DNA of 64,000 nucleotides. Origin: Methanolobus sp. Lineage in GTDB: Archaea > Halobacteriota > Methanosarcinia > Methanosarcinales > Methanosarcinaceae. Below are positions 45,761-55,367 of this stretch, in pieces; positions within the stretch are counted from its first letter, which is position 1, and every line of letters starts with the position of its first letter. The stretch covers positions 62,001 through 126,000 of the forward strand of contig NZ_JADQBZ010000003.1 in assembly GCF_016278365.1 (NCBI RefSeq). Direction: 5' to 3'. Made by a program: the position numbers and the translations under genes. Below the pieces are notes generated by a model, which made no database searches, had not been told where the DNA came from, and saw nothing but the letters and a program-made list of their open reading frames with translations.

Positions 45761-46314
45761 ATCACATCCAATGACCTGGACTTGCGCAGGTCCTTCTCGA
45801 TATCATCGAACTCACGTACATAGGCTTCTGCTATTTCCTGCAACACTACCATCACTTCGTCCTCCTGTATGCCCATGTCTTCAAGACTTCCATAGTGATC
45901 ATGAAGAACGTTTATCCCGAAATGGATCTTCTGGGATACCGCCGAAGTGCTGGCAATGGATATTGTAAGCTTTTTCTCACCGATGAAAAGATCATCCCCG
46001 TTGCGCGTGATATCGGAGTATCTTAGAGAGAGCACCTCACGAACTATAGATGTGAACAGTCTCTGTCTTGCATACACCAGTTTCAGGTCGGTTGAGTCGA
46101 AATGCTCTATAACGAAATGTAGCATGTCAGTGGAGAATATGAGGTCGCCCTGTTTCTTATCCTCAAGGTCGATCATGTGCTCGATCTTGACATCGCACGC
46201 TCCCCTGAAACCTATGATAGAGTCAGCCTGCACATCTGCCAGGTTGTAGGCCCAGAGGGAAGATATCTGGCTCCCGTCGTAATCGATTCTCTTATCAATA
46301 ATTATGCATTCCAT
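45757..46314 (-). CDS. DUF366 protein of the preQ0 operon
   Basis: From the ATG at 46,314 (GTGATAAG upstream) the product is 185 aa. It matches DUF366: RIDYDGSQISSLWAYN, DSIIGFRGACDV, ITRNGDDLFIGEKKLTISIA and HFGINV. The family is found in archaea, often inside the que operon as here, between queC and queE, with a 4-bp overlap. Its role is unknown; position suggests a step or chaperone in deazapurine or archaeosine synthesis. Confidence 0.85.
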   Translation of the reverse strand: MECIIIDKRIDYDGSQISSLWAYNLADVQADSIIGFRGACDVKIEHMIDLEDKKQGDLIFSTDMLHFVIEHFDSTDLKLVYARQRLFTSIVREVLSLRYSDITRNGDDLFIGEKKLTISIASTSAVSQKIHFGINVLHDHYGSLEDMGIQEDEVMVVLQEIAEAYVREFDDIEKDLRKSRSLDVI

Positions 46315-46370
46315 CTTATCACTTGATCGCCTATCATGCAATTCTTTTTACGCAGCCGTTCTTGCTGCAT

Positions 46371-47093
46371 TTATTCCTGTATAGCCCCAAGCCTTACAAA
46401 AAGCGGGTCTGTAATGCCCGCCTCATCAAAAGCACGTTTCCTTCTAACGCAGCTCTCGCATACACCGCAGGGCAAGTCTCCCCCATGATAACAGCTCCAG
46501 CTGTACTCCAGGGGAGCCCTGACTTCCATTGCCTTAAGAACTATGCCTTTTTTATCAAGACTTATTAGCGGGGCTATTACTTTAACCCCGGTAAGTGTTG
46601 AGTATGAAAGGGAGCCGTTTATTGCCCCGATGAAATCCGAAGAATTGTCCGGAAATGTCACAGCTTCCTCCCTGTTAAATCCCACAATAACATTCTCATA
46701 CCCCATACTCTCTGCAAAGCTTGCTGCAATGTTTATAAGTACACCATTACGGTTAGGCACCCATACACTCTTTGCAGACTCTAAAGTGATGGATGGGTCC
46801 GCATCCCCTGAAATCTTGTCAAGGGACATTGCAGGTACATCGCTTTCAGTGTTCACAAGAGATGTTTTTGTGATACCGGCAAGCCAACCAAGATCAATTA
46901 CCTGAAGTCCGATGCCAAAATGCTCACATATCTTCTTCGAGCACTCTATCTCCCGTTTTGCGGAACGCTGGCCATAATCGAATACAAGTGCAAGTTTCAC
47001 TTCCGTATGTTCTCTTGCTAACGAAACAGCTGTTACGGAGTCCAGTCCGCTGCTTAACAGGGCTATTGAAGCATTAATGATGTTATCCTCCAA
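46371..47093 (-). CDS. queC: 7-cyano-7-deazaguanine synthase (QueC)
   Basis: QueC makes preQ0 from 7-carboxy-7-deazaguanine with ammonia and ATP. The PP-loop is [16 protein letters not shown] near residue 12, with [33 protein letters not shown] (in parts), [15 protein letters not shown] and the zinc site [15 protein letters not shown]. The frame opens with TTG at 47,093, but GGAGGAT overlaps that codon; translation may start at ATC or ATT a few bases on, giving the usual short N-terminus. It heads the queC-DUF366-queE-queD operon. Confidence 0.92.
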   Translation of the reverse strand: MEDNIINASIALLSSGLDSVTAVSLAREHTEVKLALVFDYGQRSAKREIECSKKICEHFGIGLQVIDLGWLAGITKTSLVNTESDVPAMSLDKISGDADPSITLESAKSVWVPNRNGVLINIAASFAESMGYENVIVGFNREEAVTFPDNSSDFIGAINGSLSYSTLTGVKVIAPLISLDKKGIVLKAMEVRAPLEYSWSCYHGGDLPCGVCESCVRRKRAFDEAGITDPLFVRLGAIQE

Positions 47094-47241
47094 AGATACA
47101 TTTAAAGATAAATGAAAGCACCTGGGAAAAGTATTCCCCGAGTAATACTACGAGAATAGATTTTTCCTATAAGAAAATATCGCTGATAATAGCATCAGAT
47201 ATTAATATATAATTAAATATAATATAATTTGAGGATGCTAA

Positions 47242-47727
47242 ATGCCAGTTATCAAAGAAAAAAAAGTCCTTGTTTCTCTACTTCAGCGTATGTACTGGAT
47301 AGAATCTGAAATGGAACAGCTGGGCACATGGGAAGCACGCATTGAGATGATGGACGAGAACCTCGAAGCATTGGAGGTGTTGTCTCATGACTCGGACCTT
47401 CACGGATCGATAGTCGAGAAATGGCTGAGAAAAGCAAATATTGAAGTCCCGCAGACGATCCCAAAAGGTCTCCCGACCCATATATTCGATTTTGACGGAT
47501 TATCGGCACCAGAGATGTTTGGAAGCATACAAAAGTATGAGATACTTGCCATGAATGCGTATAAGGATATCAGGAATGCTGAGGCTGCTGTTATAGAAGA
47601 ACTGCTCCCTGACCAGAAAGACAGGATGGAGTTCATGCAGGACATAGATAGACTGATAAAGGACGAAGAGAAGCACACCAATATCTGCAAGAAACAGACC
47701 CAGGGATTTGCAAAAGTGATGTACTGA
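47242..47727 (+). CDS. Hypothetical helical protein, ferritin-like?
   Basis: The 161-aa product is all-helical in appearance. Its second half, with YEILAMNAYKDIRNAEAAVI and a final IDRLIKDEEKHTNICKK, has the E-x-x-H spacing seen in ferritin-like/rubrerythrin helices, but a full diiron set is not evident, so the call is tentative. GAGG lies before the ATG, and an AT-rich promoter (ATATAATTAAATATAATATAA) is just upstream, in parts 47,206-47,230. It is divergent from queC and stands alone. Confidence 0.6.
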   Translation: MPVIKEKKVLVSLLQRMYWIESEMEQLGTWEARIEMMDENLEALEVLSHDSDLHGSIVEKWLRKANIEVPQTIPKGLPTHIFDFDGLSAPEMFGSIQKYEILAMNAYKDIRNAEAAVIEELLPDQKDRMEFMQDIDRLIKDEEKHTNICKKQTQGFAKVMY

Positions 47728-47804
47728 ATTGTAAAATACAAACTAATTATTACAGCCGGGCATCGTACTCGCCTGAAACCCGGCATAATGACACTCTGAA
47801 AGTA

Positions 47805-48170
47805 TTATACTACCTCTATGAGAAAAGTGTAGGTCTCGTTTGAGTCAGCTGGTTCTTCATCAGTAACATTCTCATCGCCGTCATCCGTATCCGTTGATGG
47901 TACATCAGTAACAGGCGTGGCTGCCGGCAAACCGCCTCCCATGCCCCCCATACCTCCCATATTTGGAGTTGAAGATGCCTCTTCTAGAAGAGTTTCGTTA
48001 ACTTCCGAATCATTAATGTCTGCTGACTGGAAAATAGTTTCAGGTTCGTCTATAATTATATCTTCAGCCTCAGCCGGGACATCGTTATTCGAAAAGTTCA
48101 GTGCACCGCTGAGCATGACTGCAAATCCGATCACAAGAATAACAGGTATTATCAATAAACGCTTATCCAT
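47805..48170 (-). CDS. Small membrane-anchored protein with Gly-Met-rich linker
   Basis: The 121-aa product has one N-terminal hydrophobic helix (LLIIPVILVIGFAVMLSGAL) and a long extracellular acidic tail containing NMGGMGGMGGG and Thr/Asp-rich sequence with VTDEEP. There is no catalytic motif. It is likely an exported or anchored low-complexity protein. It is a single gene, converging on the helical protein. Confidence 0.6.
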   Translation of the reverse strand: MDKRLLIIPVILVIGFAVMLSGALNFSNNDVPAEAEDIIIDEPETIFQSADINDSEVNETLLEEASSTPNMGGMGGMGGGLPAATPVTDVPSTDTDDGDENVTDEEPADSNETYTFLIEVV

Positions 48171-48444
48171 TTTTTACCCCACATATCGTTATAATATATC
48201 TGGCCTTCATCAGGAGGTTTAATTGACTATTGCATGCTCACAACTATTTAAACTTAGTGATACTTTTAAAGTTCATCATTATAATGATGTAGAGTGGGAG
48301 AATGAAAAACGACACCCAGGCACATATAAATAATAGCAAATTCGATAGTTAATATGAGTGGGATATATCAAATATAACTGAAGAAGCACCTATAGAGATC
48401 GGCTTTTATGATTATCCTGTTCACTCGAATAAGAGGTGAAGCAA

Positions 48445-50556
48445 TTGCAGGAAACTAAGCCCGATGACAATGAACAGAATGTTAACCGGCTGGCAGGAGA
48501 GAAAAGTCCATACCTTCTACAGCATGCACATAACCCTGTTGACTGGTATCCCTGGGGGGAAGAGGCTTTCAATAAGGCAAGGCAGGATGATAAACCGATA
48601 TTCCTATCCATCGGATACTCCACATGCCACTGGTGTCATGTGATGGAAAAGGAATCCTTTGAGGACCCGCAGGTTGCGAAACTGATGAACGAGGCATTCG
48701 TACCCATCAAGGTGGACAGAGAGGAAAGACCGGATATCGATACTATATACATGTCTGTCTGCCAGGCACTGACCGGCAGGGGGGGATGGCCCCTTTCCAT
48801 ATTAATGACCCCGGACAAAAAACCCTTCATGGCAGCAACCTACATACCCAGGGAGAGCAGGTATGGAATGGCAGGAATGCTTGACATTGTTCCTGCAGTC
48901 AGCAATATGTGGACCCGACAGAGAGAAGAGCTCATAGCCAACGCAGAGGAGATCGTATCTGCAATATCCGGCGGTGTGCACGATAGCACAGAGGGTCCCG
49001 GGCTGGATGAGAGCACGCTTGACAGGACCTACCAACTCCTGCGAAGCAGTTTCGACCCTTCCAGCGCAGGTTTTGGTAACGCACCAAAGTTCCCCACTCC
49101 CCACCATCTTACATTTCTGCTGCGATACTGGAAGCGATCCAAAGAGGATAAAGCACTGGAAATGGCAGAGGAAACACTTAAGGCGATGCGTAAGGGAGGC
49201 ATCTACGACCACATCGGATTTGGCTTCCATCGCTATTCCACGGACTCCAAATGGCTGGTACCTCACTTTGAGAAGATGCTCTATGACCAGGCACTGATAG
49301 CTATTGCTCTTATAGAGACCTATCAAGCTACACAAAACCCCGAATACAGAGAGAACGCGGAGGAAGTGTTCAGCTACGTGCTCAGAGATATGCATTCCCC
49401 TGAAGGTGGGTTCTATTCTGCCGAGGACGCTGACAGTGAGGGAGAGGAAGGCAGGTTCTACCTCTGGACAGAGCAGGAACTAGAAGATGTGCTCGGTGAA
49501 ATGGAAGCCAAGCTGTTCAAAGAAGTGTTTCGCACAAGTCCGGGAGGTAATTTCCTTGATGAAGCAAGCAGGGCACATACAGGCAGGAATATCCTTCATC
49601 TGGACGAAAGCCTCCACGAGGCTGCAGAACGAAGAGGTGAGGACTATGACAGATTCAGGCAGTCTTTCGAGATTTCACGCCGGAAACTGTTCGAGCACAG
49701 GGAAATGCGCATGCATCCGTCCAAAGATGATAAGATAATGACTGACTGGAACAGTCTAATGATAGTCGCTCTCAGCAAAGCTGCCAGAGCCTTTGATGAG
49801 CCGGCTTACGCCAGGGAAGCGGCCATGACAGCCGATTTCATCCTGTCGAAGATGGTCAGCCCCGAGGGGAGATTATTCCACAGGTATCGCGATGACGAGG
49901 TGGCTGTTGAGGGTTTCCTTGATGACTATGCATTTTTTGTATGGGGACTTATCGAACTTTACCAGGCTACGTTCAACACAGAGTACCTTAAAAACGCACT
50001 GCTTTTCAACGACCAATTAATATTACATTTCCGGGACAGCATACATGGAGGATTCTTCCATACCGCGGATGACTCAGAAAAGCTCATCATGCGGAGTAAG
50101 GAGATATACGACGGAGCTATTCCTTCCGGTAATTCAGTTTGTGCGTTGAACCTGCTGTATCTTGGGCGGATAACAGGGAACACCGACCTTGAGAACAAAG
50201 CATACGAGATAATGCAGCTTTTCTCCGGACAGGTGTCAAAAATGCCTATCGGTTACACACAGCTCATGTGCGCCCTTGATTTTGCAGTAGGCCCGTCCCG
50301 GGAGATAGTTGTGGCAGGAGACCCTGAAAGAGAGGAAACGCAGGAAATAATATCAGACATCAATAGAGAATTTGTGCCCAACAAAGTTATACTCCTGAAA
50401 CCTGAGGGCAGGGGAACGGAAATTTCCGCAATTGCAGAGTACGTATCAGACATGAGCATGAAGGATGGCAGGACAACAGTGCATATCTGTCAGAATTATA
50501 ACTGCAATCTGCCCTCAACTGACAGGAAAGAGATACTCAGGCAACTGAAGGACTAG
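48445..50556 (+). CDS. Thioredoxin-domain/six-hairpin glycosidase-like protein (DUF255, YyaL family)
   Basis: The product, about 703 aa, matches the YyaL/SSP411 family: [20 protein letters not shown], a thioredoxin-like domain with [15 protein letters not shown], and FLSIGY, then an (alpha/alpha)6 region from [14 protein letters not shown] to [16 protein letters not shown]. Family members are of unclear activity, with proposed redox and N-acyl sugar epimerase-like domains. The TTG at 48,445 is preceded by GAGGTGA; the GTG at 48,436 lies inside that site. F390 synthetase follows 52 bp downstream on the same strand. Confidence 0.88.
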   Translation: MQETKPDDNEQNVNRLAGEKSPYLLQHAHNPVDWYPWGEEAFNKARQDDKPIFLSIGYSTCHWCHVMEKESFEDPQVAKLMNEAFVPIKVDREERPDIDTIYMSVCQALTGRGGWPLSILMTPDKKPFMAATYIPRESRYGMAGMLDIVPAVSNMWTRQREELIANAEEIVSAISGGVHDSTEGPGLDESTLDRTYQLLRSSFDPSSAGFGNAPKFPTPHHLTFLLRYWKRSKEDKALEMAEETLKAMRKGGIYDHIGFGFHRYSTDSKWLVPHFEKMLYDQALIAIALIETYQATQNPEYRENAEEVFSYVLRDMHSPEGGFYSAEDADSEGEEGRFYLWTEQELEDVLGEMEAKLFKEVFRTSPGGNFLDEASRAHTGRNILHLDESLHEAAERRGEDYDRFRQSFEISRRKLFEHREMRMHPSKDDKIMTDWNSLMIVALSKAARAFDEPAYAREAAMTADFILSKMVSPEGRLFHRYRDDEVAVEGFLDDYAFFVWGLIELYQATFNTEYLKNALLFNDQLILHFRDSIHGGFFHTADDSEKLIMRSKEIYDGAIPSGNSVCALNLLYLGRITGNTDLENKAYEIMQLFSGQVSKMPIGYTQLMCALDFAVGPSREIVVAGDPEREETQEIISDINREFVPNKVILLKPEGRGTEISAIAEYVSDMSMKDGRTTVHICQNYNCNLPSTDRKEILRQLKD

Positions 50557-50608
50557 TTTTGAGACAAGTAAAAGAAATAAGGGTCAAAAAATAAATGGTG
50601 AGCTTAAA

Positions 50609-51967
50609 ATGAACCTGAAAACGAAGTACTATAATCCGGATATCGAAACGATGGAAAGAGGAGAACTCGATGCTCTGGTGGAAGAGAGGATAAAGTACAC
50701 TGTTAACTACGCTGCTGAGAACTCCCTGTTCTACAAAAAGTGGTTCCGGGAGCATAACATCAAGCCTTCTGACATACGATCACACGAAGATCTCCTTGAA
50801 CTCCCAATCATATCCGGTAAGACCATTCGGGAGAACCAGCCGCCTGAAACCGTGGATTTTGGTTTCAGGGCCGTGGACTGGAAAGACGTTTTCACCGTGC
50901 ATGAGACAAGCGGCACCAGCGGCACTCCCAAATCATTCTTCCTCACATGGGAGGACTGGGAGAGATACGCCGAGAAATACGCAAGGAGTTTCGTTTCACA
51001 GGGATTTGGTCCTGGTGACAGGGTTGTTGTATGCGCTTCCTATGGCATGAACGTAGGTGCCAACACCATGACACTTGCAGCCAGGAACATAGGAATGACA
51101 ATAATCCCCATAGGGAAATGCAATTTCCCGCCGCGGGTCATGACTTCCTATAAGCCGACATCCATTGTGGGAAGTGTGTTCAAGCTCATAAGCCTGGCTA
51201 AGAGGATGAAGATGCAGGGAATGGACCCTACAGAATCCAGCATTGAGCGGCTTATAGTAGGAGGTGAGAGTTTCCCCGATGAATCCCGCAATTATGTTGC
51301 TGAGATATGGGGGTGCGATGTTTTCAACACCTACGGCAGTACCGAAGGCACTATGTGCGGGGAATGTTCCCATCTAAAAGGGCTGCATGTACCTGAAGAT
51401 CTTGTCCATATGGATGTGTATGACCCCCGGATGGATGGTTTCGTAAAGGATGGCGAGTGCGGCAGGATAGTGCTCACGACCTTGCTTCCGGTAGGCGCCA
51501 GATGTGGCAACGTGCTCCTCAATTATGACACTGAAGATACCACCGTAGTGCTGGACCGCGAGAAATGTTCATGTGGAAGAACACATATGAGAGTACTTAA
51601 CCCTCAAAGAGAAGCCGAAACGTTCTGGATCTTCGAAACTCCTTTCAACAGGGTCGATGTCGAGAAGGGAGTTTTCCAGAGAGAGAACATGGAGTATCTT
51701 ACAGGAGAATACGAAGCTTTCCTGTATGGAGGCGAGGATGAGGGCGAGGTCACCCTAAGAGTAAGCCTTGAGTGTGAAGATGCGGAGAAATGCGACAGGC
51801 AAGTGATAGAATCTAATTTCCTGGGCTCTTTCCTTAAATACAAAAGAGTTCTGGAGGACGCCTACATGCAGGGCAGTCTGGATATCATCTTCAACTATGT
51901 GGGACCGGGACAGCTTGAATTCTATCACATCAAAGGTCGCCCTAAAAGAATTGTTGATAGAAGATGA
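50609..51967 (+). CDS. Coenzyme F390 synthetase
   Basis: The 452-aa protein is an adenylate-forming enzyme of the PaaK-like branch: HETSGTSGTPKSFFLTWEDW near residue 97, PRVMTSYKPTSIVG, VFNTYGSTEGTMCGEC and the Cys-rich DREKCSCGRTHMRV. F390 synthetase of methanogens links AMP or GMP to coenzyme F420 under oxidative stress, and this sequence is typical of that family. Phenylacetate-CoA ligase is the alternative. It follows the YyaL gene and may be co-expressed. Confidence 0.82.
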   Translation: MNLKTKYYNPDIETMERGELDALVEERIKYTVNYAAENSLFYKKWFREHNIKPSDIRSHEDLLELPIISGKTIRENQPPETVDFGFRAVDWKDVFTVHETSGTSGTPKSFFLTWEDWERYAEKYARSFVSQGFGPGDRVVVCASYGMNVGANTMTLAARNIGMTIIPIGKCNFPPRVMTSYKPTSIVGSVFKLISLAKRMKMQGMDPTESSIERLIVGGESFPDESRNYVAEIWGCDVFNTYGSTEGTMCGECSHLKGLHVPEDLVHMDVYDPRMDGFVKDGECGRIVLTTLLPVGARCGNVLLNYDTEDTTVVLDREKCSCGRTHMRVLNPQREAETFWIFETPFNRVDVEKGVFQRENMEYLTGEYEAFLYGGEDEGEVTLRVSLECEDAEKCDRQVIESNFLGSFLKYKRVLEDAYMQGSLDIIFNYVGPGQLEFYHIKGRPKRIVDRR

Positions 51968-52010
51968 CCGGATACAAAATGGCTGCAAATTGTGAGATAG
52001 AAAAAAACTC

Positions 52011-52709
52011 TCAGAAAGTACCCTTATACACTTGCAGACCATTATCCGATACTGACAGGATCCAGGGTTCCATGCTATGAGATGCAGCCCGCATCTTACG
52101 CACACGCATATACCTGTTAGCCACATTACCCTTGAGATGCAACCCCAGTTCTATTATACCGTCTGCCAGATAGCCTTCAACGCCCGTGGAAGAGTCGTTG
52201 ATACCTGTGTATCTGTCATCTTCAAGTATGATGAAAGTTGTTAACCCCTCGCGCCGGAAAGTCTCAAGCATCCTGTAGACTCTTTTGCGCAGGTCCTTTG
52301 CTTCCATGTCCAGCAGAGAATACAAAGCACCAAGAGAATCGATCGCAAGACAAGTGCAGTTGCCTGCTGTATCTTTCCTGAAATCAAGGATGTTTTTCTC
52401 AAGTATCTCCAGGGGATCTCCAGGCAGGTCACCATAGAGGACCCTGTAATCGCTGAAATCAGATATATGAAGTTTCCTTGAAACACTCATACCCATACTG
52501 TGCATGTTCTGCAGATGATTTTCTTTGCTCTGCTCAAGTGTGATATAAAGTCCGGATTCATCCGTCCCCTCCAGATAGCTGGAAATCAGCTGGAATGTAA
52601 ATCCTGATTTTAATGTGCCTGCAGCCCCTGCTACCAGCACGACGCTGCCCTTGGGAATATCGGTCCCGAAAACCTCGTTCAGGCCCTGTATAGTATCTAT
52701 GAATCTCAT
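52011..52709 (-). CDS. KaiC-like RecA-fold ATPase with altered Walker A
   Basis: From the ATG at 52,709 behind GGGAAGGACC the protein has 232 aa; an in-frame ATG at 52,745 adds 12. It is a single KaiC/RadA-type domain: RFIDTIQGLNEVFGTDIPKG, a phosphate loop GAAGTLKSGF, Walker B-like CLAIDSLGALYSLL, and a C-terminal MRVRKMRAASH. The usual G before K in Walker A is L here, so ATP use may be changed. It is 43 bp downstream of the REC-PAS-PAS-DUF835 gene on the same strand and probably works with it in signalling. Confidence 0.8.
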   Translation of the reverse strand: MRFIDTIQGLNEVFGTDIPKGSVVLVAGAAGTLKSGFTFQLISSYLEGTDESGLYITLEQSKENHLQNMHSMGMSVSRKLHISDFSDYRVLYGDLPGDPLEILEKNILDFRKDTAGNCTCLAIDSLGALYSLLDMEAKDLRKRVYRMLETFRREGLTTFIILEDDRYTGINDSSTGVEGYLADGIIELGLHLKGNVANRYMRVRKMRAASHSMEPWILSVSDNGLQVYKGTF

Positions 52710-52752
52710 TGGTCCTTCCCCTCGATTATCGATATGCTGTTTCATTCATATC

Positions 52753-54396
52753 CTAAATTTGCTCCGGAACTTTCAATAGCTTCATCCACCTTTTAAGCAA
52801 GTTGAAGTCTTTATTGTCAAGTGTACCTGAATCCACCTGCACTATCAGTCTGGAGTCCGATGCCATAACAGTGTCATTAATTTGTTCAACCAGTTTGATA
52901 ATGGAAATAAAGTCATTATCAAGAAGCAGGTATTCCAGGCCATCCACAAGTATTACACTGTCACTGACCTTGTGTATAAAATCATGTATTGTAGGGTGTA
53001 TCTTGAATAATTCAGAAGGGTCCAGAGTTTGCTGGCCAGTGCTTTTATTCCGGGTCAACCATACAAGAGGAGTTTTTGAGAGTCCATACAAGAGGCGGAT
53101 TTTCTCGGGATTCTTTCTTGTTATACATAACCCGGGTTTCCCCTGTTTCACAAGCTTGGAGAAAACGCAGTATCCTTCATCTTTCCTGTTGCAGTCTGCC
53201 AGATATATAGAACCCGGCTCAAGTTCATGATACAGATCATCCCCTGTATCCTGCATATCTTCGGTCAGCGGAGTGATGAATAAACCTCTAAGCTTTGACA
53301 GTTCCTGCAGAGCGATAATCAGTCCCATAGTCCCTTTGTCATTCTTTATCAGAGAAGTTGAAACATTCATCGGGACCTTTTTACCATCCCCCCTGCGGAA
53401 AGTTACTTCACTGTCCCTGATATCTTTTAAGTCAGAGAATTCATTGCCTTCCACTAAAGATGAAATGGATCTTCCTACTAAGTCGTTCACAGGCACACCA
53501 AGCAGGTTGGCAGCATTCTTATTAGCAGTGGTTATATTCGTGTCGATATCAATTGAAAGAGTTGCAATGGGAGAAGCTTCCAGAAGATTACCGAGATGTT
53601 CGTTCGCACGTTTTATCTTCTCATCTGCATCTTTTCTTTCTGTAATGTCCGTCCCTGATATGAGCAGGCTGCTTACATTCCCGTATTCTTTCATAAGGAC
53701 AACATTGTTCCAGCCTATTACTCTCTCTTTCCCGTCATTTGTCAGCACAGGGCTCTCAAAAAGACCTTCAAATGACTTATCACCGGAAAAGAAATCCATG
53801 AGTATTCCCCGGAATGATTCCCTTTCAGACGCCGGGACACATTTGTCAAACCAGTTGATCCCGTCCAGTTCCCCATCAGTGTAACCCAGCACATCATAAC
53901 CTTTTTTATTGAGGAGTTTCACAGTGCCTTTTTCGTCCATTACAAGTAACATGACTGCAGCAAGGTCAAGGTAGAGATTAGCTTGGTCACGTTCGTTTAT
54001 TAGTTCGTCATGCAGGTATTTTATACGGAGAAGAGAGCTCACCCTGGCAACAATTTCAATTCTGTCAAGAGGCTTTGTCAGGAAATCATCTGCACCTGCC
54101 TGTAATCCCCTTATACGGTCTCCAGCACCAGACAGGGCTGTTACCATCACCACAGGTATGAACCTGGTTTTTTCAGAATCTTTCAATATCCTGCAAACTT
54201 CATACCCCGTAATATCAGGCATCATTATATCGAGAAGGACTATGTCAGGCTCATGTTCCCGGGCCATGTGAAGTGCTTCTTCGCCACATTGAGCAGAAAT
54301 TATGTCATAGCTGTCTTTCAGATAAGCCCTCAGTAATGCTATGTTCACCTGCTCATCGTCAACTATGAGCACCTTCCCTCTTTTTACTTCACTCAT
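52753..54396 (-). CDS. Response regulator with two PAS domains and DUF835
   Basis: The 547-aa protein has a receiver domain (residues 1-125) with KVLIVDDEQVN, the phospho-acceptor in DIVLLDIMMPD near residue 56, and TKPLDRIEIVAR. Two PAS/PAC domains follow (about 135-255 and 265-370), then a C-terminal DUF835 domain (about 400-540; SDSVILVDGLEYLLLDNDF). DUF835 is an archaeal output domain related to RecA-like folds, of unknown mechanism. No DNA-binding domain is present. It forms a unit with the KaiC-like ATPase. Confidence 0.88.
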   Translation of the reverse strand: MSEVKRGKVLIVDDEQVNIALLRAYLKDSYDIISAQCGEEALHMAREHEPDIVLLDIMMPDITGYEVCRILKDSEKTRFIPVVMVTALSGAGDRIRGLQAGADDFLTKPLDRIEIVARVSSLLRIKYLHDELINERDQANLYLDLAAVMLLVMDEKGTVKLLNKKGYDVLGYTDGELDGINWFDKCVPASERESFRGILMDFFSGDKSFEGLFESPVLTNDGKERVIGWNNVVLMKEYGNVSSLLISGTDITERKDADEKIKRANEHLGNLLEASPIATLSIDIDTNITTANKNAANLLGVPVNDLVGRSISSLVEGNEFSDLKDIRDSEVTFRRGDGKKVPMNVSTSLIKNDKGTMGLIIALQELSKLRGLFITPLTEDMQDTGDDLYHELEPGSIYLADCNRKDEGYCVFSKLVKQGKPGLCITRKNPEKIRLLYGLSKTPLVWLTRNKSTGQQTLDPSELFKIHPTIHDFIHKVSDSVILVDGLEYLLLDNDFISIIKLVEQINDTVMASDSRLIVQVDSGTLDNKDFNLLKRWMKLLKVPEQI

Positions 54397-54649
54397 ACGT
54401 AATCACTCATTCAGTAAGATCTTATCATCTCTGAAGGAATTAGAGCATCCCCTCCAAAACCGGGAGATTCTTCATTCACCGTCATATACGTTAGAAGATA
54501 GGATATATATTTTAAGCATATAAATATTATAGTGGAAGATATATAAGAATAGTGTCCTTGTATCCGGTCAATTAATTAATACAGATACACAATATTACAA
54601 TGAGCATTCTAATCTGAACTTAGAGGATATTGACAGGAGCACGTCCGAA

Positions 54650-55357
54650 ATGCATGGAATGAATCATCCTGAAGAGAATCTACACATGGCTGCCCGGGAC
54701 ATCCGATATCTTCTCGATAAAGGATATCCTAAAGGCAGTGCCGTTAGATTCGTAAGCGATCATTACGGCCTTGAAAAAAACCGCAGGTACATACTTTCAC
54801 GAAATGTGCTCGCACCTGAAATAGCCTCTGTCCGTCGGATGAAGAGCGTTCCGTGCAGTGAAATAAGAGAACGCCATGTCATCATCGGTGGATACAATGT
54901 ACTGATAACCATTGAGAACTACCTGAAAGGTGAGGATATGTGGATAGGGGACGATGGCTTCATCCGGGACAACAGAGGAGTATTCAGGAACCATGTCAAT
55001 GATACAGCGACACTCCGATCTGTAGAGCTCATGCTGCTTGTGCTCCGGAAAAGTACCGTGGGAGATATCATTGTATTACTGGATGAGCAAATGAGCATGA
55101 GCGGGCAACTTGCGCTGGACATCAGGCAAAAGATGGCTGGAACAGGCGTAAAGGGGCGCGTTCTCACATCAGCAAGCACTGATCACGACCTTAAAATAGC
55201 CGGAGGCAATACCATAGTGGCGACTGCTGATGGAGTGATTATAGATGCTGTGGAAATGGTTGTCGATATCCCGTACTGTGTGATGAAAGGAGATCCACAT
55301 AGCCGGAAATTGCTTTATTCATTGAGCCCCAGTACAGACCAGACAACAAAAAGATAA
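54650..55357 (+). CDS. DUF434/DUF5616 protein
   Basis: The 235-aa protein is a recognised archaeal family with two parts. The N-terminal DUF434 has LHMAARDIRYLLDKGYPKGS, RFVSDHYGLEKNRRYIL and RHVIIGGYNVLITIE; the C-terminal part (DUF5616) has WIGDDGFIRDNRGVFRN and IVLLDEQMSMSG. The second has a Rossmann-like look with DEQMSMSG, but no enzyme is known. Directly followed, 10 bp later, by the glutamate ligase-like gene on the same strand, suggesting co-transcription. Confidence 0.8.
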   Translation: MHGMNHPEENLHMAARDIRYLLDKGYPKGSAVRFVSDHYGLEKNRRYILSRNVLAPEIASVRRMKSVPCSEIRERHVIIGGYNVLITIENYLKGEDMWIGDDGFIRDNRGVFRNHVNDTATLRSVELMLLVLRKSTVGDIIVLLDEQMSMSGQLALDIRQKMAGTGVKGRVLTSASTDHDLKIAGGNTIVATADGVIIDAVEMVVDIPYCVMKGDPHSRKLLYSLSPSTDQTTKR

Positions 55358-55367
55358 TGCGCATAAA

